Of a DNA stretch of 64,000 bases, positions 39,831 to 48,427 are shown piece by piece. The notes beneath the pieces are model-generated. The model saw only the letters and a list, made by a program, of their open reading frames with translations, ran no database searches and was not told the DNA's origin. The stretch is from Anaerolineae bacterium (GTDB taxonomy: Bacteria > Chloroflexota > Anaerolineae > Promineifilales > Promineifilaceae), in assembly GCA_020848035.1 (NCBI GenBank), contig JADLAX010000092.1, positions 16,105 through 80,104 on the forward strand, given 5' to 3'. How positions within the stretch are numbered: the stretch's first letter is position 1; each line of letters opens with the position of its first letter. The position numbers and the translations under genes were made by a program.

Positions 39831-40376
39831 TTACAGTTCTGTTTCACCAACCGGTTCTACATCTTCCGGTACTTCTGGTTCTGGCAGGGGATCTGGAGCG
39901 GGAACGGCCGTATCCACCACCGTCGCCTTGTACGGATCAACCGCATGATTGCCGCAGTAGGGGCACAAATTCCAGTGCAGCTCCAGCAGCGAATTGCAGT
40001 CGGGGCACGCTTTTTTCAGGCGGGTGTGGCAGTGGGGGCACAGCAGCCATTTGTCGTCGATGACGCGCGAACAGCCAGGGCAGTGCGGCCGTTCTTCAAT
40101 CTCTTGCAGCAGCGCCTCTTCCTCCAGTGCCCGCTCATACGCCTCCGCCAGCGTTTCTGGCGGCCGCAAAATGAAGTAGATGACAATGCCTACCACCGGC
40201 AGGGCCGCCACCAGCAAGGCGGCCAGCAGCTGGGCAAACGGGTCGCGCGAACGTGCCCGCATATCCCGAAACGCCCAAATCACCAGGCTAAGCCATAGCG
40301 CCGCCAGCAGCGCACCCATAATCGCCGCTACGATAGTCAGGTAAGAAATGAGAGTGTCTAAGGTTGGCAAGCTCAT
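39831..40376 (-). CDS. membrane protein with double zinc ribbon
   Basis: 181 residues. Two N-terminal membrane helices (about 10-32 and 48-68; LIWAFRDMRARSRDPF between them is the PLDc_N-like loop). Then a helical linker (AEAYERALEEEALLQEIEER) and two zinc ribbons: CPGC...CPHC and CPDC...CPYC, eight cysteines in four CxxC knuckles. The tail is Pro/Glu-rich. Such double zinc ribbons usually serve as protein or nucleic-acid docking modules; no specific role can be given. Starts ATG 40376. Confidence 0.75.
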   Translation of the reverse strand: MSLPTLDTLISYLTIVAAIMGALLAALWLSLVIWAFRDMRARSRDPFAQLLAALLVAALPVVGIVIYFILRPPETLAEAYERALEEEALLQEIEERPHCPGCSRVIDDKWLLCPHCHTRLKKACPDCNSLLELHWNLCPYCGNHAVDPYKATVVDTAVPAPDPLPEPEVPEDVEPVGETEL

Positions 40377-40430
40377 AGTGGTCGGGATTATAACACAAAG
40401 GCGTTAATGAACAGCGTCACCGGTTCCAGG

Positions 40431-40464
40431 CAAAGAAAAAGACGCCCTGGATTCAGAGCGTCTT
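40431..40464 (-). terminator. rho-independent terminator after the pilin gene
   Basis: AAGACGC (40439-40445) pairs with GCGTCTT (40458-40464); on the minus strand a TTTTTCTTTG run follows. Confidence 0.8.
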
Positions 40465-40496
40465 GATCTGCGCAAAAAGTGGGAAAGAAGGCGAGC

Positions 40497-40649
40497 CTAC
40501 CACCCATGTGTAATGCGGCTGTACATATTGCCAATCTGAGGACCCAGCAGCGAGATGACCACAATGACCACCACCGCTACCAGGACAAGCACCAGGGCAT
40601 ATTCAATGAGCCCTTGCCCTCGCTGTGCCTCTCTGCCTAAAAATAACAT
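40497..40649 (-). CDS. Flp-type (type IVb) pilin
   Basis: 50 residues. The short leader MLFLGREAQRGQ is followed by GLIEYALVLVLVAVVVIVVI, the hydrophobic helix with Glu at +5 after the prepilin peptidase cleavage Gly that defines Flp/Fap pilins; a short C-terminal segment ends ITHGW. The GREAQRGQGLIEYAL context is standard in Chloroflexota and actinobacteria Flp pilins. AGAGGACATT precedes the ATG and a terminator follows the stop, so it is a monocistronic gene. The tad assembly genes are not in the window. Too short to be found by length alone, but composition and flanking signals make it convincing. Confidence 0.88.
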   Translation of the reverse strand: MLFLGREAQRGQGLIEYALVLVLVAVVVIVVISLLGPQIGNMYSRITHGW

Positions 40650-40800
40650 AATGTCCTCTCAAAATAAAAATTAGGATAGGCGTCACTTATAAATGGTGCC
40701 ATAAAAACATGTAAATCTTACAGCACCTATGACAACTTTCTATTTTTCAAGGACAAATTTACTACTCTACTCAGCACGGCCGTAAAGTTACATTTTTTTT

Positions 40801-40860
40801 GGTGGCAAGTTGCAAGTGGCAAGCTACTTTGGCAAAAGTCACCTGCAACCCGCAACTTGA
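40801..40860. repeat. heptad hairpin (GTGGCAA type)
   Basis: GTGGCAA, GTTGCAA, GTGGCAA, GCTACTT, TGGCAAA, AGTCACC, TGCAACC, CGCAACT: seven-base phasing kept across both arms. Lies 50 bp downstream of the CpXC gene, in the pilin promoter region. Confidence 0.75.
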
Positions 40861-40909
40861 AACCAGAACGCAAAATGTCAGTTTATGACCTTTCGCAGCA
40901 TACGTCAGC

Positions 40910-42247
40910 CTATAACCGGGCCAGAATCAGCGACTTGACGGATTGGAGACGGCCGTTTAAATCATCCTGTCCCCGCTCTCCCGCCTGCTCCATCACCTGG
41001 TCAATCAGCTGGATGAGCTCGTCAGAAACAAACTGCTCGTTTTCCTGAAGCAGCTGCGCCTGCTCTTCTGGCGATTCAGAGCGGACCAGCTGGTTCAGCA
41101 GCTGCACGTGCGGCGGCAGGGTGCGTTCCATCTGGTCATAGATCAGGCTGTGAATTTCATTCAGCGCCTGGAATTGAGCGATATCGTTTTTCTCGTCAGC
41201 CTCGTGCATTTTGGCTACCAGCACCGTCATAAACGCCTCGTCGATCTGTTCGGCGTTTTCGGCCAGCGCCTGGTTTTTGTCCGGGGCGGCCAGAATAGTG
41301 TTCAGGGTCGTCATGGCCGCCTGCATTATGCTTTTGGACTGCTGCTGCATGCCTTCATACAGCTGCAACAAATCAGCACGCAAAGCGGTCAGACGGTTAA
41401 CGGCCGCTTTGTCCCCCGCCTTTTCTGCTTTCTCAATTTCGGCCGTAAACAGGCTGAAAAATTCATACTGCAAAGCCCCCTGCCCGGCCATCACCAGGGC
41501 ATCCACCACGTGCGGCTGCGCCTGGTTGGCCACGATGTGGTTCACCAGCATGGCGGGGGTGAGGCCGCCCTGCTTTTTGGCTTCACGGCTCAGCTTGTGC
41601 AGGGCCATTTGCTGCTGTTCCATGCGCTGGCCAACGGCCGTTTCCGTCATCAGCCGCGCCCGTAAGTTGGTTAGCTTCACCATCTGCTTGTTGTCTTGCA
41701 TCTGCGAAGCCATGTCCACAAACTGCTGCAGCATGGCAAAAAACGTCTCGTCAATCTCGTTGGCCCGCTCTTTTAACAGCACATCCTGCACGTCCTTGTC
41801 CGCCCGCATCAGCGTTTGCAGCAGTTCCGACTGCTTTTTCTGCCGGGCAATCATTTCGGGCGTCACCCCTTCAGTCTCCAAGACCTTTTCCATAAACGTT
41901 TGCCAGTTCATCATAATTTGCGGCTGGAACATATAAGCCCGCCGCTCTTCGGGCGGCAGGTCGTCCATCACCTGCTTGGTCAGCTGGCCAATCATCTGTT
42001 CCCGCTGCACCTGGTTGAGATGCAGTTCTTGCGGCACATGAACCATAAACAGCTCATATTCCGCGTCGTGGAAGAGCATCAGGGTGGCCATCTGCCCACC
42101 TGCGCCGCACTTGGGGCATACCGCCACGTTTAGCTGGCCGTTCAGCAGCATCTGTTTCAGCTGCGGCGTGTGCTTGGAATCAACAACCTGGTGAACTTCG
42201 GCCGTATAAGGCGTGCCACACTGCGGGCACGTGACATGTGTGTACAT
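40910..42247 (-). CDS. CpXC-domain protein, helical
   Basis: 445 residues. The N-terminal CpXC domain is a zinc-ribbon-like fold with CPQCGTPY near residue 8 and CPKCGAGG near residue 44. The remaining 320 residues are almost wholly helical and rich in Gln, Glu and Met (EEQAQLLQENEQFVSDELIQ), with long amphipathic or coiled-coil helices. CpXC proteins are of unknown function. No membrane helix. Start ATG 42247 follows TAGGAGCAATT. Single gene, next to a kinase on the same strand. Confidence 0.8.
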   Translation of the reverse strand: MYTHVTCPQCGTPYTAEVHQVVDSKHTPQLKQMLLNGQLNVAVCPKCGAGGQMATLMLFHDAEYELFMVHVPQELHLNQVQREQMIGQLTKQVMDDLPPEERRAYMFQPQIMMNWQTFMEKVLETEGVTPEMIARQKKQSELLQTLMRADKDVQDVLLKERANEIDETFFAMLQQFVDMASQMQDNKQMVKLTNLRARLMTETAVGQRMEQQQMALHKLSREAKKQGGLTPAMLVNHIVANQAQPHVVDALVMAGQGALQYEFFSLFTAEIEKAEKAGDKAAVNRLTALRADLLQLYEGMQQQSKSIMQAAMTTLNTILAAPDKNQALAENAEQIDEAFMTVLVAKMHEADEKNDIAQFQALNEIHSLIYDQMERTLPPHVQLLNQLVRSESPEEQAQLLQENEQFVSDELIQLIDQVMEQAGERGQDDLNGRLQSVKSLILARL

Positions 42248-42263
42248 AATTGCTCCTAATTTT

Positions 42264-42320
42264 CGTGGTTAGTCTGTGAGTGGCCAGGGCAAAACGAGCC
42301 GCTAACCACCAGCCACCAGC
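42264..42320. repeat. CCACCAG-type inverted repeat
   Basis: CGTGGTTAG (left) against GCTAACCACCAGCCACCAGC (right), same unit as the element at 49312. Confidence 0.55.
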
Positions 42321-43916
42321 TTAATTTCTTGGTAAGGAAAAGGTGAAGGTTGTTCCGGGGCCATCGGGATTTTTGTGGAACCAGATACGGCCGTTATGCG
42401 CCTCGATAATCGCTTTGCAGAGGAACAAACCCAGGCCAGTGCCTTCGGTTTTGCGACTCAACGCATTGTCCAGCCGCGAAAATTTTTGAAAAATACGGTG
42501 CTGCTCATGATCCGGAATGCCAATGCCGCTGTCGCGCACCGCCACCGTAACATGGTGCGGATGCAGTTCGCCGCGAACCACAATCTCCCCGCCGTCGGGC
42601 GAATATTTGATAGCATTGCTGATCAGATTGTTCATCACCTGCCCCAAACGCCGTTCGTCGCCCCAAATGGGTGGGAAAGCCTGGGGAAAGTGCACACTGA
42701 TTGTATGCTTGTTCGACTGGCTGCCAAATTTCCGCGCCGTGTTCTCTACCACACGGTCCAGCTGCACATCTTCACTGACCTCCAGATTGAAGGTGCCCGC
42801 CTGCAAGCGAGACACTTCCAGCAGGCTGTCGATCAGGTCGGTGAGATTGTCTGCTTCTTCTTCGATCACGGCCAACGAATCCTGCATAATTTCCGGCGAC
42901 CAGTTGGCATCCTGCCGCCGCAGGGTGCCTGCGTACCCCTTGATGATGGAGACGGGCGTCTTCAGCTCGTGGCTCACCACGGAGATAAACGTCTTTTGCA
43001 GCGCCTCTTCTTCGCGGTAGCGGGTCAGGTCGCGCACGTTGGCGATGATGTCGGTCATACGGCCGTCGCCGTCCATCAACGGCGCGTAGGTGATGCCGAG
43101 ACTGACCCGCCGACCATCGGCCGTTTCTAGCGTTTCGTCATACGGCCGTTGCAAATCCCCCTCCACGTACAAATGCGCCGCCCCCGGCAGCGGCCAACCA
43201 TTGGCCAGCGCTTCGTGCAGATCCATGTTCGTTTTAACCGACAGCCAATGGAAAATCGCCTCATGCGGCTGCCCAATCGCTTCCTCAGGCAAACGGCCCA
43301 CCATGCGGCTCAGCGCTCGGTTAAACACTGTAATCCGCAGCGACCGGTCGAGAATCATTACCCCATCTGCATTTTGCTGGATGATGGCATCCAGGCGCTG
43401 TTTTTCCTTGTTGACCTGGTCATACAGCCGGGCATTTTTTACGGCGATGGCCGCCTGTTCGGCAAAGCTGCCCAACAGAGCAGCGGCCTCGCTGGGCAGG
43501 TGGTACGGCGTGCCAGACAGAAAAACATAAATCAGCCCAATTGTCTCGCCGCCGCTGATCATCGGCAGGCGCACCATTTGGGTAAAGCCCAGGTTAGAGC
43601 GTCGGGCAATGGTTTGCAGGCGGCGCGTCAGCTCTGCTTCCTGCTCCGCACTATCTACCGGCGGAATATCGCGCAGCAGCGGCGCAAAATGGTCCACCAT
43701 CGCCGAAGGAATGCCGTAAACGGCCGCTACCCGCACGCTGTCTGTTTCGGGGTGGTGCAGGGCCACCATGCCCGCCTTGCCCGCTACCAACTCGACGGCG
43801 GCGCGCAAAATAAGGCGCAGCACGTCTTGCAGGTCCAACTCGGCGGTGATTGCCCGCGAGATGGCCAACAAATATTCTCTTTGCAGGATGCGAACGTCGA
43901 CTAATCCGTATGCCAT
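42321..43916 (-). CDS. cytosolic GAF-PAS histidine kinase
   Basis: 531 residues, no membrane helix. GAF domain about 15-170 (LDLQDVLRLILRAAVELVAG, GFTQMVRLPMISGGETIGLI), PAS about 185-300 (RLDAIIQQNADGVMILDRSL), HisKA with His316 in SVVSHELKTPVSIIKGY, HATPase with NLISNAIKYSPDGG, DSGIGIPD and GTGLGLFLCKA. It senses an intracellular signal. Start ATG 43916 (MAYGLVDVRILQREYL); the longer frame has no better start. Divergent from the GNAT-cNMP gene; no response regulator nearby. Confidence 0.9.
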   Translation of the reverse strand: MAYGLVDVRILQREYLLAISRAITAELDLQDVLRLILRAAVELVAGKAGMVALHHPETDSVRVAAVYGIPSAMVDHFAPLLRDIPPVDSAEQEAELTRRLQTIARRSNLGFTQMVRLPMISGGETIGLIYVFLSGTPYHLPSEAAALLGSFAEQAAIAVKNARLYDQVNKEKQRLDAIIQQNADGVMILDRSLRITVFNRALSRMVGRLPEEAIGQPHEAIFHWLSVKTNMDLHEALANGWPLPGAAHLYVEGDLQRPYDETLETADGRRVSLGITYAPLMDGDGRMTDIIANVRDLTRYREEEALQKTFISVVSHELKTPVSIIKGYAGTLRRQDANWSPEIMQDSLAVIEEEADNLTDLIDSLLEVSRLQAGTFNLEVSEDVQLDRVVENTARKFGSQSNKHTISVHFPQAFPPIWGDERRLGQVMNNLISNAIKYSPDGGEIVVRGELHPHHVTVAVRDSGIGIPDHEQHRIFQKFSRLDNALSRKTEGTGLGLFLCKAIIEAHNGRIWFHKNPDGPGTTFTFSLPRN

Positions 43917-44245
43917 ATAGTATCTCGTGTGATACGGCCGTTTTGCTGAGACAAAACGGCCGTCAGCAGGTGCCAATCTGCGATTGTAACATAGCCCGCC
44001 GCAGACAGCCCAAAGAAAGGCTTACCTTAACACGAGGGCATTATAGATGCGTAAACAGGGGCAAAACCGCGTACAAAAGTGCCAAATTTCGCAAAATGAT
44101 GCCCAAAATTGCCAAAAATACGTTATGATGGGCGCGATTTACGGCCGTTCGCCTGAAACTCATTTCCCCGGAAACTTTTTACCAGGGCAGTCTGGTTAAA
44201 GCAGTTTCCGGGGAAATCGCAAGCGCCTTTTGAGGAAACGATGTT
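43917..44245. other. divergent intergenic region with two large hairpins
   Basis: Between the GAF-PAS kinase and the GNAT-cNMP gene. No gene seen. It contains a hairpin made of two ACGGCCGT palindromes (43934-43963: ACGGCCGTTTT and its complement around a short loop) and a long inverted repeat (44162-44217), plus a third ACGGCCGT at 44143. Confidence 0.6.
44162..44217 (+). promoter_or_regulatory. structured 5' leader hairpin of the GNAT-cNMP gene
   Basis: Outer stem ATTTCCCCGGAAAC / GTTTCCGGGGAAAT (14 bp, perfect), inner stem ACCAG / CTGGT around GGGCAG. It ends 29 bp before the start codon. Could be an attenuator, a protein-binding RNA, a DNA operator or an insertion-type repeat; nothing distinguishes these from sequence alone. 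Confidence 0.5.
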
Positions 44246-45835
44246 ATGACCGTGAAAGTAAACGTCCGCCCCGTCACCGAAGACGATCTGCCTGCCGTGC
44301 GCGACCTGTTTTACCGCAGCTACGGCGAAGAATACCCCTACAAAGAGTTCTACAACGACGAATGGCTCAAGCGCAGCATCTACCAGGACAGCTACCTCTT
44401 TTTGCTGGCCGAGCAGGGCCGCCAGGTTGTAGGCACCGCCTCGGTCTATTTTGAGGTGGGGGCTTATGCGGATTTGTGTGGGGAATTCGGCCGTTTAGCC
44501 GTGGACCCAGACGTGCGCGGCCAGGGTGTGGGCAGCGCCCTCATGGAAGCGCGCCTCGCCTTCGCCAACCGCCGCCTGCACTTTGGCCTGACGGAATGCC
44601 GCACCGCCCACCCCTACGCTCAGCAAATCTCTGAAAAGTTCGACCTGCGCCCGATTGGCTTCCTGCCGCAAAAAGTGCTGCTAGACGACCGCGAAAGCCT
44701 GGTAATGATGGCCAAACCGTTTGGCCCGGCCCGCGACCTGCGCCTGAACAACCCGCGTGTCATTCCTGAGGCGTTTTTGCTGGGGCAGCTGGCCCTGCAA
44801 AACATGGGCTTCCGCAGCGACCTCATTGCCGTGGATGATGTGGATGGCTATCCGATCGGCACCGGTTTCCAGGTGGAAGAGCTGACGGAATCGGGGCTGC
44901 CCTACCTGCTGCGCATTGAGCGCGGCCGTTTATCCCGGCGGCATGTCTTTGGCAATTTGCAGCTGAGCTACGGCCTCTTTTTGCTGGAAGCGCGCAACGT
45001 GCGCTACCTGGTAGCCCGCGAGGATGAGCGCATCGTTGGCGCGATAGGCTTTACCGTGGACCCGATCGGGCACAGCATCAAGGTGCTGGAGCTGATCGAT
45101 TTGCGCGATGACGTGGCCGGATTTTTGCTGAAGGAGTTAGACGCCTGGGCGAGGGAAATTTACAAGGCGGAATACATCGAAATTACCGTGTCGGCCTACT
45201 GGCCAGACATTCAGCGCACGCTGAGCAATCTAGGTTTTGTGCCGGTAGCCTACTGCCCCTCGTTTGTCTTTCACGAGGTGGAGCGCCTGGATACGCTGAA
45301 AATGGCCAAGCTGTACGTGCCACTCAGCATCGACCACGCCCAGCTTACCCCGGCCAGCCGGGAGATTTTCGAGCTGGTGCGAGCCGGTTTTGAGGAGAAA
45401 CGATTTGGCATTACGGTGAACGAAGCAACGCGGCACATGGCGATTTTTGAAGGCCTGGAAGAGGGTGAACTGACCAAAATTGCCGGATTGTGTGCCGTGG
45501 TGCAAAAATCGGCCGGGGAAACGGTGCTGCAAGCGGGCAAAACAGGCGACACCTTTTACATGGTCATGGAAGGCCAGATGGACATTGTGTCGCCGGATGG
45601 GTCACACCAGGTGGGGTCGGTGCAGGCGGGCGACTTTTTGGGCGAGATTGCCCTGGTGAGCCACCAGCCGTACACGGCAACGGCCGTTGCCGCCACTGAC
45701 GTTACCCTGGTTGCCCTCAAAAACCACGACTTTGAAAACCTCATCAACCGCTATCCCCGCATTGGTCTGCGAGTGATGCGCAACATTGCCATTTCCGTCG
45801 GCGAAAAGCTGCGGCTGCTCAACATGAAAAATTAG
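44246..45835 (+). CDS. GNAT-GNAT-cyclic nucleotide-binding domain fusion
   Basis: 529 residues. First GNAT (about 5-155) with acetyl-CoA loop RLAVDPDVRGQGVGSALMEA; a second, diverged GNAT-like region (about 200-365, EDERIVGAIGFTVDPIGHSI); then a cNMP-binding domain (about 395-525): MAIFEGLEEGELTKIAG and GDFLGEIALVSHQPYTATAV. The phosphate-binding Glu is present in GEIAL but the Arg of the PRxA motif is replaced (PYTA), so cAMP may not be the ligand. Mycobacterial Pat protein lysine acetyltransferases join the same two domains in the opposite order. A ligand-controlled acetyltransferase is the likely role; Acs in this window would be a classical target (inference). GAGG precedes ATG 44246. Confidence 0.83.
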   Translation: MTVKVNVRPVTEDDLPAVRDLFYRSYGEEYPYKEFYNDEWLKRSIYQDSYLFLLAEQGRQVVGTASVYFEVGAYADLCGEFGRLAVDPDVRGQGVGSALMEARLAFANRRLHFGLTECRTAHPYAQQISEKFDLRPIGFLPQKVLLDDRESLVMMAKPFGPARDLRLNNPRVIPEAFLLGQLALQNMGFRSDLIAVDDVDGYPIGTGFQVEELTESGLPYLLRIERGRLSRRHVFGNLQLSYGLFLLEARNVRYLVAREDERIVGAIGFTVDPIGHSIKVLELIDLRDDVAGFLLKELDAWAREIYKAEYIEITVSAYWPDIQRTLSNLGFVPVAYCPSFVFHEVERLDTLKMAKLYVPLSIDHAQLTPASREIFELVRAGFEEKRFGITVNEATRHMAIFEGLEEGELTKIAGLCAVVQKSAGETVLQAGKTGDTFYMVMEGQMDIVSPDGSHQVGSVQAGDFLGEIALVSHQPYTATAVAATDVTLVALKNHDFENLINRYPRIGLRVMRNIAISVGEKLRLLNMKN

Positions 45836-45861
45836 CAGGGCAGCTTTCTGGCAAGTTGAAT

Positions 45862-45894
45862 AAAAAACGGCCGTCTCATGGAGACGGCCGTTTT
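45862..45894. terminator. bidirectional terminator built from ACGGCCGT palindromes
   Basis: AAAACGGCCGTCTC (45864-45877), ATG loop, GAGACGGCCGTTTT (45881-45894): a 14-bp perfect stem with A/T tails on both sides, between convergent genes. Confidence 0.85.
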
Positions 45895-45919
45895 ATACAC
45901 GCAGGACTTTTTCTCTGAC

Positions 45920-47011
45920 TTACTCTAAATCAACGGTCGAAGGATCAATGCCCGCCGCTTTTAACGCCTTGTTGTAGGCCGACTTTGCCTTGGAGTTGGA
46001 AATACGCGCCGCGCGTACTTCGTCTGGGGACATGCTGTCGGTGATCTCAATCAGGTCTGGCTTGGGTACGCTGCTGAGGGCCGCCGCCGGAGCAGCCGCA
46101 GGGGCCGCAGCCGGGGCCGCAGCCGGGGCCGCTTGCGCTTGCTGCGCTGCGGGCGCGGCCACAGCCGCCGCTACCGGAGCACCACCGGGCAGCACTACCT
46201 TGCCATCCACAATTTCCACATCATTGGGGTCCACCCCTGCTTCTTTTAGCGCTTTGTTAAAAGCAGATTTTGCTTTGGAATTGGAAATACGCGCCTTGCG
46301 CAAATCGTCGGGCGACATATCGTCGGTGATCTCAATGAGTTTGGGCGGCTCGATATTGACCGACTGAGCCACGGCCACGGCCGCTGGCTGGGCTACTCCG
46401 GCAGCGGGCACCGCCCCAGCTTCCGGCACACCGGCTGGCGCACCGGCGGCCTTCGCGGCTTTATAAGCCGCCGTTTTGGCCTTAGAATTGGCAATCCGTG
46501 CTTTCCGCTTTTCCTCAGGTGCCATGCCGTCGGTAATTTTGGTGAATTCGTAATCTTTGCCGGGAACCAGCTTGATTTTGCCTGCGGGCGCAGCGGCTCC
46601 CACCGCCGCCGCTACTGGGGCCGCGACCGCCGCCACTGCCCCGGTGCGCGCTCCATCCCAACCATGGTGCATGGCAATGCGAACGGCCGTCATCGGGTCC
46701 TCATCTAGCGCAGAACCGGCCGTACGCAAATTGGACTGCCCCTTGCGCCCGATGCGCATGTTAGCCCCACGGGGCAAAGACGCTGCTTTACGCGCCGCTT
46801 CCAGGCGAGCCTGTTTCAGCATCTCTTCGGGATCGGCATTTACCTTCACGTTATGGCCAAATGTCACCGCCGGGTTATACCCTTTGTCTTTGTTCTCAAC
46901 GACTTCTTTGGACCGGTCAACGGCCGTCGCAAACGTTGTACTGCCCCAGGCAAATAAGCCGCCGAGCAAAATGGGAAACAGGATGACACCAACAGCAATC
47001 AAGAAAATCAT
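45920..47011 (-). CDS. membrane-anchored protein with three 39-residue repeats
   Basis: 363 residues. N-terminal membrane helix (MIFLIAVGVILFPILLGGLF). After a basic region come three homologous units at 152-190, 224-262 and 319-357, pattern (L/K)-I-T-D-x-M-(A/S)-P-(E/D)-x-x-R-x-A-R-I-x-N-S-K-A-K-(T/S)-A-(Y/F)-(N/K)-K-A, e.g. ARISNSKAKSAYNKALKAAG. They are joined by Ala/Pro linkers (AAPAAAPAAAPAAAP). Each unit looks like a small helical domain with a strongly basic face; I know no family for it. It could bind nucleic acid, peptidoglycan or a partner near the membrane; this is open. Isolated gene, terminated by the ACGGCCGT hairpin. Confidence 0.75.
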   Translation of the reverse strand: MIFLIAVGVILFPILLGGLFAWGSTTFATAVDRSKEVVENKDKGYNPAVTFGHNVKVNADPEEMLKQARLEAARKAASLPRGANMRIGRKGQSNLRTAGSALDEDPMTAVRIAMHHGWDGARTGAVAAVAAPVAAAVGAAAPAGKIKLVPGKDYEFTKITDGMAPEEKRKARIANSKAKTAAYKAAKAAGAPAGVPEAGAVPAAGVAQPAAVAVAQSVNIEPPKLIEITDDMSPDDLRKARISNSKAKSAFNKALKEAGVDPNDVEIVDGKVVLPGGAPVAAAVAAPAAQQAQAAPAAAPAAAPAAAPAAALSSVPKPDLIEITDSMSPDEVRAARISNSKAKSAYNKALKAAGIDPSTVDLE

Positions 47012-47521
47012 GGGGAACCCTCAGTTTTTTGGCAAAGTATCATTTCTTTTGCGGTAAACGCAGGCAAACGAGTGGACAAAACAAGCCATTCATTACCAGC
47101 TTTTACTTATCTCATTGGCAAAAACAGATGCTTTTATTCAACTGCCAGGCAGATGGTTAAAGCGCCAAGTGAGTCAGGCAGCAATTATACAATTTGTGCT
47201 GAATTTCTCAAATTCCGCTGCGTAGTTGAGTCATGGTTTCCCCAAACAGATAGGCCGCCATTCTGCCAATTATTTGAGCAACCATGTCAAATATCCACTT
47301 TTTTAAAGCCAAGCGCATGTGCCGTTTACCTGGCGCAACTTTTTCACGAAACGTTTGCCGACGGACGTGCAAAAAAGTTGACGAGAGAGTGAACATCTGC
47401 CACAATGTGCTCAATGGGCACAATTAGGATGGGGAAAGTGGTCAGCAGTTTGTGTGGTTGGCAAAACGGCCGTTTGCCCCTGTCTTCAACTCTCTTCCCG
47501 AATCACCTGCCACAAATAAAA
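47012..47521. other. 510-bp region without a convincing gene
   Basis: Lower GC than average, with one ACGGCCGT (47466). Two small frames (47072-47392 plus, 47208-47423 minus) lack ribosome sites and family resemblance. The right end leads into the tRNA-Leu terminator. It must contain the promoter of the repeat protein gene, but no clear boxes were found. Confidence 0.5.
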
Positions 47522-47549
47522 ACAGCCCGAACAATTTTGTTCGAGCTGT
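47522..47549 (-). terminator. terminator of tRNA-Leu
   Basis: ACAGC and CGAAC pair with GTTCG and GCTGT around ATTTT (with one C-A bulge pair); on the minus strand TTTTTATTTG follows. Confidence 0.8.
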
Positions 47550-47557
47550 CAACCAGG

Positions 47558-47642
<85 letters not shown>

Positions 47643-47720
47643 TCAGTCGTGCGATAGTTTATCAACGATTTAGCAAAAGTCAATAATTTGGCTGGAATTA
47701 CCCAACATTCGGAGGTACAC

Positions 47721-48158
47721 ATGTCCATCTCTAACTTGCTTAAACGGGTACAGCTATTTGCCAATTTGGAGCCAGGTGAACTGGAACAGCTGGCGGCCAT
47801 TTGCCAGGAAAAAACGGTTGGAAGCGGCGAAACCATCATCACCCAGAACACCACCGGCAAAGAAATGTATATCGTAGCCCAGGGTTCGGCCGAAGTTTAC
47901 ATTCAGGGCCTTAGCGATGCTCGCAGCCTGGTGGTTTTGGGTAAGGGCCAGGTCATTGGCGAGATGGCCCTGATCGACCAGGGCTACCGCTCGGCCTCGG
48001 TACGGGCCACGCGGGAAGGCGCGTCGCTGTACGTTATTGAGAGCGAGGCGTTTTACAAGTTGTGCGACGCAAACAACCACATTGGCTTTATTGTGATGCG
48101 CAATCTGGCGATAGATATTGCCTTTAAGCTGAGACATCGGAATCTGACAGAGCTATAA
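47721..48158 (+). CDS. stand-alone cyclic nucleotide-binding domain protein
   Basis: 145 residues, essentially one cNMP-binding domain. Start ATG 47721, GGAGG five bases upstream. The phosphate-binding cassette GQVIGEMALIDQGYRSASVR keeps both the Glu (GEMAL) and the Arg (YRSAS) needed for cAMP/cGMP; the C-terminal helix LAIDIAFKLRHRNLTEL closes the domain. There is no DNA-binding helix-turn-helix, so it is not a CRP-type activator; it may act through protein contacts. The same domain type, with the Arg lost, ends the GNAT fusion 2 kb upstream. Followed by a small gene 24 bp later. Confidence 0.85.
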   Translation: MSISNLLKRVQLFANLEPGELEQLAAICQEKTVGSGETIITQNTTGKEMYIVAQGSAEVYIQGLSDARSLVVLGKGQVIGEMALIDQGYRSASVRATREGASLYVIESEAFYKLCDANNHIGFIVMRNLAIDIAFKLRHRNLTEL

Positions 48159-48182
48159 TTCAGTTTGGAAGGAGCATGGGCC

Positions 48183-48419
48183 ATGAATGAAGAAGTGTAT
48201 TACAAGGTGAGTTACGTGGTGGCCGGAGGTGAACATCCGGGTGCCATTATCAATATCGACAAAATGCCATATGTGGGCGAACAGGTGATGTTTGACGGCC
48301 GTATCTTTGAAATCTTGGAAGTGATGGAACTGATGCCCCCGGTAGGCAACTTCGGCTTTTTGCATGCTACCTGCCGCTATCTACGCGACGCCACCAGTGA
48401 CGATTTGCTCAATTCATAA
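48183..48419 (+). CDS. small protein of unknown function
   Basis: 78 residues from ATG 48183, with AAGGAG at -14; an in-frame start slightly upstream is less well placed. It reads MNEEVYYKVSYVVAGGEHPG, then GAIINIDKMPYVGEQVMFDG and ends DATSDDLLNS. Acidic, mostly beta by pattern, no membrane segment. Follows the cNMP-domain gene closely (24 bp), so probably cotranscribed; the pair might work together. No family recognised. Confidence 0.65.
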   Translation: MNEEVYYKVSYVVAGGEHPGAIINIDKMPYVGEQVMFDGRIFEILEVMELMPPVGNFGFLHATCRYLRDATSDDLLNS

Positions 48420-48427
48420 CCCGCTGC

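Noticed and set aside
42321..43916. Two-component partner for the histidine kinases
   Set aside because: No receiver-domain gene found anywhere in the window; all three kinases appear orphan here.
47208..47423. 71-codon minus-strand frame ending in KKWIFDMVAQIIGRMAAYLF-like sequence
   Set aside because: Somewhat protein-like, but no ribosome site, no neighbours and no recognised family; left as non-coding.
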